This document shows positions 17,919 through 25,872 of a stretch of DNA of 64,000 bases, in pieces. The notes below the pieces were generated by a model that had not been told where the DNA came from, did not search any database, and was given only the letters and a program-made list of their open reading frames with translations. The translations under genes and the position numbers were made by a program. The stretch lies in contig CAVQVR010000006.1 of assembly GCA_963717195.1 (NCBI GenBank), positions 434,001 through 498,000 of the forward strand. The letters run 5' to 3'. How positions within the stretch are numbered: the first letter of the stretch is position 1; each line of letters opens with the position of its first letter. This stretch comes from JACDAE01 sp963717195. Lineage in GTDB: Bacteria; Chloroflexota; Ktedonobacteria; Ktedonobacterales; Ktedonobacteraceae.

Positions 17919-17927
17919 TGCTATAAT
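17919..17927 (+). promoter_or_regulatory. Extended -10 promoter of dxr
   Basis: TGCTATAAT (17919-17927) is a perfect extended -10. The predicted start near 17934 leaves only about 9 nt before ATG 17943, and there is no ribosome-binding site. The dxr-ispG part can therefore be transcribed separately from the upstream operon. Confidence 0.55.
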
Positions 17928-17942
17928 TTAAATAGTAATAAT

Positions 17943-19152
17943 ATGTTTAAAGCGGATCAAACAATGACAACATTTCCCAGACGCATTGCCTTACTTGGTA
18001 GTACGGGTTCGATTGGTCGGCAAACGCTCGATGTAGTCAGGCGTTTCCCCGACCATTTTCAAGTTGTCGCCCTTGCCGCGCGTAGCAATGTCGACCTTCT
18101 GGCTCAACAGGTGCGAGAGTTCAAACCATCTCTTGTGACCTGCTTTGCAGATGCTCCGGGCATAGAGGAGAAGGCGCGGGAAACCTTGCCGCGCGTGGTG
18201 ATCGGGGAACAAGGCTTGCTGGAGGTAGCGACCTATCCAGACGCAGATATTGTGGTAGCCGCAACCTCTGGCTTGAAAGGTCTGAAGCCAACGCTGGCCG
18301 CTATCGGTGCTGGAAAAACTATCGCATTGGCGAACAAAGAGACGCTGGTGATGGCCGGAAGCCTGGTGATGCAGGTGGCGCAACGAGCTGGAGTGTCTGT
18401 CTTTCCGATCGATAGCGAACATAGCGCAATCTGGCAATGTCTACGTGGCGAGGACAACGCAGACATTAAGCGTTTGCTCCTGACCGCTTCAGGTGGACCG
18501 TTCCGTCACACTCCTTTAGAGACATTAAAAGAGGTTACTGTCGAGCAAGCGCTGGCCCATCCTACGTGGCGTATGGGACCCAAGATCACGATCAGATTCC
18601 GCGACACTTATGAATAAGGGGCTGGAGGTGCTTGAAGCACACTGGCTCTTTAATGTGGATTATGAACGTATCGACGTTGTGGTGCACCCCGAGAGCATTA
18701 TTCATTCGATGGTCGAGTTCGTCGATGGCTCCGTCAAGATGCAGGCCAGTTTACCTAGCATGCATCTGCCGATTATGCACGCTCTGGCCCATCCACAACG
18801 CTTAAATAATACTGATACCGACTTTATACGCGAGCTGCGCTGGTCCGACGTGGCACATCTCAATTTTGAAGATCTTGATATGGCGCGTTTCCCCTGTTTC
18901 CGCCTGGCGCTGGAGGCGGGCAAGAAAGGTGGAACCTATCCCTGTGCTCTGGTAGGCGCTGACGAAGAGGCGGTCGAACTGTTTTTGAACGGGGCGCTCG
19001 ATTTTCTTGGCATCGCTCGCTTGATAGAAGAGGTACTGGAACGCCACCAATCGATAGAGCAGCCAGATGTCACGATGATATTGGAGGCATGTGCATGGGC
19101 GCGTAAGACTGCACGGGAACTTAGTAAGAAACGTGTCGGACATCTGGGATGA
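17943..19152 (+). pseudogene. dxr: 1-deoxy-D-xylulose 5-phosphate reductoisomerase, one-base insertion
   Basis: Two frames (17943-18617 and 18610-19152) give a complete DXR of about 400 residues if one extra A near 18594 is removed. The junction then reads MGPKITI DSATLMNKGLE, the family wording. Other marks are LLGSTGSIGRQTLDVV (NADPH site), ALANKETLVMAG, PIDSEHSAIWQ (metal ligands) and LTASGGPFR. The second half has HPESIIHSMVEFVDGS. It catalyses the first committed step of the MEP isoprenoid pathway. Loss would be lethal without a mevalonate route, so the insertion is probably a sequence error. Start 17943 or 17964 is undecided. Confidence 0.9.
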
Positions 19153-19371
19153 TCTAACCATTATCTCGCATGTTAAACATTTCCCTTTCCCCGCTCTGGC
19201 CGGACGATGCATCCTATATTACATAATGAGCAAACTTTTAGGCGATGAAGAATGCCTGACATCAACATACAAAGGCATATTGAATTTTATTGACATGGCA
19301 AATCTGCTTTCTCGGCTGATCATGAAGAATGAATTGCAGAGGGGAAGCGAAACGGAGTAGTTGACTAGATT

Positions 19372-20607
19372 ATGCGAAAAAAAACTCGACAAATTCATGT
19401 TGGCAATGTAGCAATCGGTGGAGATGCGCCAGTTGCGGTGCAATCCATGACCACCACATACACGCGCGACGTAGAGAGCACGGTCGCCCAGATTTAACGT
19501 CTTGAGGATGTTGGCTGCGAGATCGCACGCGTCGCCGTGCCCGAAATGGAGGATGCCGTTGTGCTTGGCGAGATCAAGCGGCGCATCCATATCCCGCTCG
19601 TTGCCGATATTCACTATAATCCTGCACTGGCATTAGAGGCAATCAACCAGGGCATCGATAAGGTGCGTATCAATCCCGGCAACCTGCTCAATGGACGCAA
19701 ATCGCTGGAGCAGATTGTGAAGGCGGCGAAAGAGCGCAACATCGCAATGCGTATCGGTGTCAATTCCGGTTCCATTGACGCGCTCGATAAACTTGCTCAG
19801 GTACAGCGCATCCAGGTGCGCCTGCGCGACGATGGGGTATTGGAACGCAGCGATCCAGTTGAGGCACGCCGTAAAGAACGTGAACTTCTTGCCGGACGTA
19901 TGGTTGCTAAAGCGTTAGAGTACATAAGCTGGTGCGAAGAGCTTGATTATCATGAGATCGTGGTTTCGCTCAAATCCTCGACGGTCCTTACTGCGGTTGA
20001 AGCCTATCGTCTCTTCTCACAGCGTTCAGACTACCCGCTCCACCTTGGCATCACCGAGGCTGGTACGCTGGTTGCAGGTTCTGTGAAGTCCGCATTGGGC
20101 ATAGGGATGCTCCTGTCTGAAGGCATCGGCGATACGATTCGTGTCAGCCTGAGTGCCGAGCCAGAAGAAGAGATACCAGTTGCCTACGAGATCCTGCGCT
20201 CGCTGGAACTGCGTAATCGCGGCGTGACCTTCGTCTCCTGTCCATCCTGTGGACGTGTTGAGATTGACGTAATCAGCGTTGCTAATGAAGTTGAGAAGCG
20301 CCTGGCTAAAGTACAGACGCCTATTCACGTAGCGGTTATGGGCTGTGTCGTCAATGGCCCTGGCGAGTCGCGTGATGCCGATGTGGGCCTGGCTGGCGGT
20401 AAAGGCAAGGGCGTCATCTTCCGTAAAGGTGAAGTCATCAAGACGGTGCCTGAAGATCAGTTCCTTGACGCGGTCTTGAAGGAAGTTGCCAGTCTGTTGC
20501 CGGAAGCTGAGGCGCGGCTCGTGTACCCTGAGGGTGGTATTAAGGAGACGGCGGGTACTCACCGCACTCGTGATGAAGGCATGAATTTGCCGATGTTGCA
20601 CCACTAA
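19372..20607 (+). pseudogene. ispG: 4-hydroxy-3-methylbut-2-enyl diphosphate synthase with one in-frame TAA
   Basis: From ATG 19372 the protein reads MRKKTRQIHVGNVAIGGDAP then VAVQSMTTTYTRDV, the standard IspG start. It meets TAA at 19495-19497 (codon 42) and continues in the same frame RLEDVGCEIARVAVPEM to the end. Homologues have a Lys at this place, so AAA has become TAA. The [4Fe-4S] cysteines are kept in SCPSCGRVEID and MGCVVNGPGE. The domain organisation is the two-domain bacterial type. It converts MEcPP to HMBPP. It follows dxr after a 220-nt gap where many genomes carry the site-2 protease rseP; nothing like that protease is present here. Confidence 0.9.
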
Positions 20608-20631
20608 GGTCTCTGCCGATAGTGCAACGCG

Positions 20632-20719
20632 CTGTAGGAGCCGCGTTTACGCCGCCCAGGTGTCTGCGGAAGTTTAATCGTGCCGCACACACCCGAGTCG
20701 TAAACACGGTCCTCATACC
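20632..20719. repeat. Degenerate copy of the dispersed palindrome
   Basis: The left part contains CTGTAGGAGCCGCGTTTACG and GCCGCCCAGGTGT. The right part (about 20688-20719) is its imperfect reverse complement (ACACCCGAGTCGTAAACAC). It matches the element at 3449-3545 with many substitutions. The rest of 20720-21092 has no supportable gene. Confidence 0.6.
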
Positions 20720-21092
20720 CATTCCTGAGCAATTACATCGCCACAAGCCCAGAAAGGCATGCCCCCACCAGGTAAATTCATCGAAAACAAACGCCTGCTT
20801 CTCACTGTCTGTGCATCCTCAGTGAACGGGATCGCCAGCGGCACTTCTACGCCCACAACAACCAGAACACTGCCAACTCCAGCAGCACCTTCTCGCGCGA
20901 GGATATAATCGTTCCTATTTTGCTTTCTGGCGCGCGGATATGATACTTGTCATATAAAAGTGATGAGAGACGACACTATATAAAATACCGAAGCCACAGT
21001 ACACTTGGAACATAGCCACACAGTGAACGATTTTAAATGAGCTGTGAGATAAAAGTATTGATCCTTTGATGAACATCGAGAAAGAGGAATAT

Positions 21093-22003
21093 ATGAATAA
21101 TGTTGCTGAGCAGGTCGTCCGCTTGAAGGGAGTTACCAAGACCTATGGCTCCGTTCATGCCGTGAATGGCATTGACATGGAGATTAGACATGGTGAGATC
21201 GTTGCATTACTTGGGCCTAATGGTGCAGGCAAGACGACCACGATTAGTATGATGCTGGGTCTGCTGCTGCCAACAACAGGCACGATTGAGATGTTTGACA
21301 TGTCACCCATTGGAGCCATACGACAGGCCGTGTTGGTGCAATGCTCAGGAAGGAAAGTTGATGTCGGGGGTTCGCATCGGAGAATTCATCGATTTTGTGC
21401 GCAGCCTGCACCCCGCGCCGTTGCCTAAAGAAGAGTTATTAGAAACTCGCCGGATTGCAAGGATTAGAGAAGCGCCGCATCGACCGCCTCTCTGGCGGAC
21501 AAACCCAACGGGTGCGCTTCGCGATGGCAATCGCTGGCGCCCCAAAAATGCTCATGTTGGATGAGCCGACTGCTGCGATGGATGTGGAGGCGCGTCGTGA
21601 TTTCTGGACGAGCATGCACGCCTATGCTGCGCGAGGAAATACGATTTTGTTTGCGACCCATTACCTGGAAGAAGCCGAAGACTCCGCTTCGCGCCTGATT
21701 ATCATTGCCCAGGGACATATCATCGTGGATGGGACGGTACAAGAGATCCAGGCACGCTATGGCGAGCCACGAGTTTCGTTTACGCGGCAGAGTGATACAG
21801 CGAACGGGTTTGCTCACCTCCCTGGAGTGCGGCAGTACGAGATCGAAGGTGAGCGGGTAACGTTACACACACGCGATGCTGATGCGACGGTACGAGCACT
21901 TGTCAGCGGCGATATTCCCTGGAATAACCTGGAAGTTAAGAGTAATGATCTTGAAGAGACGTTTATCAAACTCGTTCACGAGGGCAAAGGAGAGGCAAAA
22001 TGA
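21093..22003 (+). pseudogene. ABC-2 type exporter ATP-binding protein with three single-base indels
   Basis: Start ATG 21093 has AAGAGGAA upstream. Walker A is GPNGAGKTTTISMMLG. The reading frame then changes twice. Adding one base in the G-run near 21326 and one C near 21348, and removing one C near 21453, restores AMLQEGKLMSGVRIGEF and LLETAGLQGLEKRRIDRLSGG. After that come signature LSGGQTQRVRFAMAIAG, Walker B MLMLDEPTAAMD and switch FATHYLEEAE, then a C-terminal accessory domain. The reconstructed length of about 303 residues fits a drug or antibiotic exporter ATPase. The stop overlaps the permease start (ATGA). The clustered small indels suggest sequence error rather than decay. Confidence 0.85.
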
Positions 22004-22737
22004 AAGCCTATATTCGTCTGGAAATTCTGCGCACACTGCGTGATCCGTTCTACCTCTTTCTGGCTGTTGCTGTCCCTATCGGATTTTACCTGCTCTTTGC
22101 AGGACTTTTCGGCTCAGACCAACATGTACCTGGGACTCTTCCCGGTGATGTCGAGATTATGATTGCTATGGCGGTGTATGGTGGCATCTGGGCCTGCTTG
22201 GTGGCAACGGGACCACGTATTGCCCACGAGCGCAGTAGTGGGTGGTTCCGACATCTCAGCCTCCTGCCCATCTCTCCGGGGAAGATTCTGGTGGGACGAG
22301 CACTGGTGGCAATCCTCTTCGCGCTGCCCGCAATGTTGTTGGTCTGTGGTACCGCTGTCTTGATACATGGGGTACGCTTGCCAGCAGGCGAGTGGCTAGG
22401 AGTGATCGTGCTGATGTGGATCGGTGTCTGGCCATTTGCTCTGCTGGGGATTGCCCTGGGTTATGTTACCAATGACACAACCTCCTTTGGCGTGACATAT
22501 GGCCTCTATATGGCGCTATCGGCGGCAGGGGGCCTGTGGATACCGCCCGCAATCTTGCCCGCCACCATGCTCTCGGTCGCAAAGACGCTGCCAACCTATC
22601 ATGCAGCAGAGCTGGGGTGGCAGATCGCCAACGGGCAATCCCCGGAATGGACGAGTTTGATAGTGTTGGTCGGCTGGGCACTGCTGTTCTTGCTGGTGGC
22701 GACGCTCTTTGCTCGCCGGGCCGCAAGAGTTCGGTGA
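22000..22737 (+). CDS. ABC-2 type transporter permease
   Basis: 245 residues with six predicted membrane helices and an N-terminal cytoplasmic start MKAYIRLEILRTLRDPFYLF typical of ABC-2 permeases. It is translationally coupled to the ATPase by an ATGA overlap. A histidine kinase and response regulator follow in the same direction. The four-gene set (ATPase, permease, DesK-type kinase, NarL-type regulator) is a common module in which the two-component system induces its own exporter, often for membrane-active compounds (family knowledge; substrate unknown). Confidence 0.9.
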   Translation: MKAYIRLEILRTLRDPFYLFLAVAVPIGFYLLFAGLFGSDQHVPGTLPGDVEIMIAMAVYGGIWACLVATGPRIAHERSSGWFRHLSLLPISPGKILVGRALVAILFALPAMLLVCGTAVLIHGVRLPAGEWLGVIVLMWIGVWPFALLGIALGYVTNDTTSFGVTYGLYMALSAAGGLWIPPAILPATMLSVAKTLPTYHAAELGWQIANGQSPEWTSLIVLVGWALLFLLVATLFARRAARVR

Positions 22738-22744
22738 ACTCCCA

Positions 22745-22796
22745 CATAGGACACTTGCGCGGACGAGAACGAGTTTTCCGGCACAAGTGTCCTATG
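22745..22796. terminator. 13-bp inverted repeat after the exporter genes
   Basis: CATAGGACACTTG (22745-22757) and CAAGTGTCCTATG (22784-22796) are perfect reverse complements separated by 26 nt. It lies just after the permease stop and before the kinase gene. It could be a terminator or attenuator, or a regulator-binding site. Confidence 0.5.
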
Positions 22797-22937
22797 CGCG
22801 TTCTTCGTTGCTCGCAACGGGCCAGACAATTACTGGCTTGTAAGATGACCCCGTCGATGTGTATAGTAGTGGTATGGCCTCTACGGTTGAGAGGGCTGGT
22901 TCATCATTTACAGTATGTATAAAGGAAAGGGAGTTTC

Positions 22938-24173
22938 ATGGAGCCGATTGACGGTTTGCACCAGGATAAGAAGGCCGAGGGCGTCTCATGGTATCTCCTA
23001 TGGGCAATCTGGCTCATGTGGCTACCCTTTCTTATTCAGCCAGCAAGCGATTTCTTGCAAATGCCACCATCACTGCGGAAAGGTGTCGTTATAGTCGGCT
23101 TCGCGCTTTTCGTCGCTACTTATCTATGGGCTACCTGGCATGAAGCTTACCGCTTAACACATACACTGCCAATGGACGTTCGTTCTCAGAAGATGTGGTG
23201 GGTGCCCATTGCTCTCCTGATCGGATTGAGCATCGTGCTCCCCTTTCTACAAGGCTCCTGGGGACTGGGAGGCTTCATTTTCACCAGCGCGAGTGTTGCA
23301 GGGCGTCTGGCCCCCAGACAGGCGGCAATGATATTCGGGGGACTGATGCTCCTCGTCCTGCTGCTGGGCATGCTTATTGCTGCTTCCTGGACAACGATAC
23401 TATTAATGCTTTTTCTGGTTCCCGCTGTCGGAGCTACCGTTGCCGCTTTCAGCCGTACCATTTGGATCAACCGGGAGCTGCGGCAGGCGCGTCAGCAAAT
23501 TGCCCATCTCGCCATATCGGAAGAGCGCTTGCGCTTTGCACGCGACCTGCATGACTTGCTGGGTCACACCCTTTCACTGATTGCCCTTAAAAGCGAACTG
23601 GCAGGACAGCTCATTCCAGAGGATCCGGAGCAGGCACAGCGGGAAGTGCGGGATATTGAAACAGCCGCTCGCACTGCGCTACGAGAAGTACGCGAAGCGG
23701 TAGTCGGCTATCGGCAATCGAGCCTCGCCAATGAACTCCAGCGAGCACACGAACTCCTGACAGCAGCTGGTATCCAGGACGCCGTGCAGAACGATACGGG
23801 CGTGTTACCAGTCCCCATTGAAACGCTGCTGACGTGGGTTGTGCGCGAGGGCGTTACCAATGTGATGCGCCATAGCCGAGCAAAGCACTGCATCATCTCT
23901 ATCGCTCAGCGACCTGGCGAGATTTTCCTGACCATCACCGATGATGGGCAGGGGAGTAGGTCTGGGGTGAGCGAACCGTCGCTGCATAAAGACTCACCAG
24001 GCAATGGATTACGTGGGATCATAGAACGGGTAGCTGCGCTGAATGGGCACTACGAAGCCGGACCTGCCGAAGAGTGCGGGTTTAGACTGGCAGTCAGATT
24101 GCCCTTGCAGCAGGAAAGCGATAAACGGCCTGTGATGATGCCACCAGAACAGGTGAGAGGAAACATGTCATGA
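22938..24173 (+). CDS. Sensor histidine kinase, DesK/NarX (HisKA_3) family
   Basis: 411 residues. Five or so membrane helices in the first 180 residues form a sensor without an obvious extracellular domain. A coiled coil leads to the HisKA_3 dimerisation helix with the phospho-acceptor His in FARDLHDLLGHTLSLIALK (about residue 204). The HATPase domain has the N-box VTNVMRHSRAKHC and the G-box DDGQGS ... GNGLRGIIERV. The ribosome site is AAAGGAAAGGGAG. It overlaps the response regulator start by 4 nt, so the two form a two-component pair that likely senses membrane state or exporter substrate. Confidence 0.93.
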   Translation: MEPIDGLHQDKKAEGVSWYLLWAIWLMWLPFLIQPASDFLQMPPSLRKGVVIVGFALFVATYLWATWHEAYRLTHTLPMDVRSQKMWWVPIALLIGLSIVLPFLQGSWGLGGFIFTSASVAGRLAPRQAAMIFGGLMLLVLLLGMLIAASWTTILLMLFLVPAVGATVAAFSRTIWINRELRQARQQIAHLAISEERLRFARDLHDLLGHTLSLIALKSELAGQLIPEDPEQAQREVRDIETAARTALREVREAVVGYRQSSLANELQRAHELLTAAGIQDAVQNDTGVLPVPIETLLTWVVREGVTNVMRHSRAKHCIISIAQRPGEIFLTITDDGQGSRSGVSEPSLHKDSPGNGLRGIIERVAALNGHYEAGPAEECGFRLAVRLPLQQESDKRPVMMPPEQVRGNMS

Positions 24174-24775
24174 TTCGGGTGCTATTGGCCGAAGATCAGG
24201 CGATGGTTCGAGGAGCACTGGCCGCCTTACTCAACCGAGAGCAGGATATTTCTATCGTTGCCGATGTTGCGCGTGGAGACGAAGTAATGGCTGCTGCCCT
24301 AAAAACCTTGCCGGATGTAGTGCTGCTAGATATCGAAATGCCCGGTGCCACCGGAATTGAGGCGGCACGGGAATTACACGCACAGTTGCCAGAGTGTAAG
24401 GTACTTATCCTTACCACATTTGGTCGCCCCGGCTATTTGCGGCGGGCTCTAGAGCAGGGAGTTGCGGGATTTCTGGTCAAGGATGCTCCAGCAGCACAAC
24501 TGGCTACGGCCATTCGCCGGGCGATGGCTGGTGAACGTGTGGTGGATCCGCTCCTGGCCACCTCAGCCCTCAGTGAAGGAGACAACCCACTCACCGAGCG
24601 CGAGCAGAGCGTGTTGAAGTTGGTCCTACATGGAGCAAGTAATGGGGAAATTGCCGCTGCGTTGACGTTGACCGAAGGAACGGTGCGCAACTATCTCTCC
24701 ACAGCCATGCAAAAACTGCACGCCAACACGCGCATTGAGGCTGCGATGCGTGCTGAACAAAAAGGCTGGCTGTAG
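24170..24775 (+). CDS. Response regulator, NarL/LiaR type
   Basis: 201 residues. The receiver has LLAEDQAMVRGALAALL, phospho-acceptor Asp54 in VLLDIEMPG and the conserved Lys in GFLVKDAPA. The C-terminal LuxR helix-turn-helix is LTEREQSVLKLVLHGASNGEI ... EGTVRNYLSTAMQKLHANT. It overlaps the kinase gene by 4 nt (ATGA) and is its expected partner. It ends 15 nt before the end of a convergent gene, with no terminator visible between them. Confidence 0.95.
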   Translation: MIRVLLAEDQAMVRGALAALLNREQDISIVADVARGDEVMAAALKTLPDVVLLDIEMPGATGIEAARELHAQLPECKVLILTTFGRPGYLRRALEQGVAGFLVKDAPAAQLATAIRRAMAGERVVDPLLATSALSEGDNPLTEREQSVLKLVLHGASNGEIAAALTLTEGTVRNYLSTAMQKLHANTRIEAAMRAEQKGWL

Positions 24776-24789
24776 AGGGATATACCCTT

Positions 24790-25191
24790 TTAGTAACCAA
24801 CGGGTTGATTACTCAAGAAGCCATTTACGACATCGTTCAGCTTCTGCGTCGTAAATGGCTTGGGTATGTATGTCTGTGTTCCTGCCAGTCGCGCTTTGAG
24901 CCGATCGACGATCCCATCATAACGCGAGAGAATCACAATAACCGTCTGGCTCCACTCCGGTTTCGAGCGGAGATAGCGTGCAACTTCATACCCATTCAAT
25001 TTGGGAAGATTAATGTCCAATAGCACCAGATCAGGAAGATGATCCAGTTTTTGTGCAGCAATTGCCCGTATAGCTTCAATTCCATCCGAAAAACTCACTA
25101 CTGCGAATCCTTCCCGCTGTAAACTGACCTCAACAAGTTTTCTCACCATGGGAGAATCATCAATTACCATTACTATCTTGCTCACAGACAC
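24790..25191 (-). CDS. Single-domain CheY-like response regulator
   Basis: 133 residues made of one receiver domain: MVIDDSPMVRKLVEVSLQ (acid pair), LVLLDINLPKLNG (phospho-acceptor Asp), the Thr/Ser switch in VIVILSRYD and Lys in YIPKPFTTQKL. There is no output domain. It resembles regulators of gliding or type IV pili and phosphorelay shuttles, but no partner kinase lies beside it. AGGAGCA precedes two GTG codons. The second (25185, MSKIVMVI) has better spacing than the first (25191). Confidence 0.9.
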   Translation of the reverse strand: MSVSKIVMVIDDSPMVRKLVEVSLQREGFAVVSFSDGIEAIRAIAAQKLDHLPDLVLLDINLPKLNGYEVARYLRSKPEWSQTVIVILSRYDGIVDRLKARLAGTQTYIPKPFTTQKLNDVVNGFLSNQPVGY

Positions 25192-25708
25192 TGCTCCTAT
25201 TTTCAGACACTAATCTCGACGTGTTACTAACTATGGGATCAGGAGTCATCATTGAACTCCCTTTCCCTCGATACTACCCACGTATTCCATTCGTACTAAG
25301 ACTTCTCTTTTGCCTCAGATCATGGAGGCGAACAGGCCACAAAAATAACGAGGGAGCCTCCCCGGTACCAGTTGAGCCTTCATCCTTCCAGGGGCACGTA
25401 TACCTCAACAAATTCTTTGGTACTGTCTCCATCGTTACATAGCAGTGTACCGATTCTTTCTCATTGCTTCTCATGAGTTTCTCCTGTTTCCCTCAGGTTT
25501 TATCTCTTCATGACAGGGTGGTCATACGAAGACTATCTGATCCTAGTATAGAAGAAACGACAGCAAGAATAGCATACCCACTACCTGCCAAGTAGGTGGC
25601 AACTCAGGGCGTACCTGCATCCATCCCGTATATCTTCAAAATATCATTTACCAATCCTGGCGTTGACATTGGCGAAAAATATGGGCAATCTCACCAAATT
25701 TTTTCGTG

Positions 25709-25717
25709 TGGTATACT
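25709..25717 (+). promoter_or_regulatory. Candidate extended -10 upstream of the NB-ARC genes
   Basis: TGGTATACT is a good extended -10. It gives a start near 25724 and a leader of about 150 nt before the first NB-ARC gene. No matching -35 is obvious. The rest of the 680-nt gap (25192-25872) shows no supportable gene. Confidence 0.4.
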
Positions 25718-25872
25718 GGGCGGTAAAGAATAACAGCCCTCAGAGAGAGATACAGATGCAAACGCTATATGCATTTTAATGGATTTATGTATCACGCAAG
25801 ATCTCATTTTATTTAGCAAGGAAGATATAAACCGGTAATTGAAACACTTTATGGCAAGGAGAGGTTTAACAT

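Noticed and set aside
2897..19497. TAA as a sense (Lys or recoded) codon
   Set aside because: TAA ends many intact genes in the window, for example frr and uppS, and no recoding signal is visible at the two sites.
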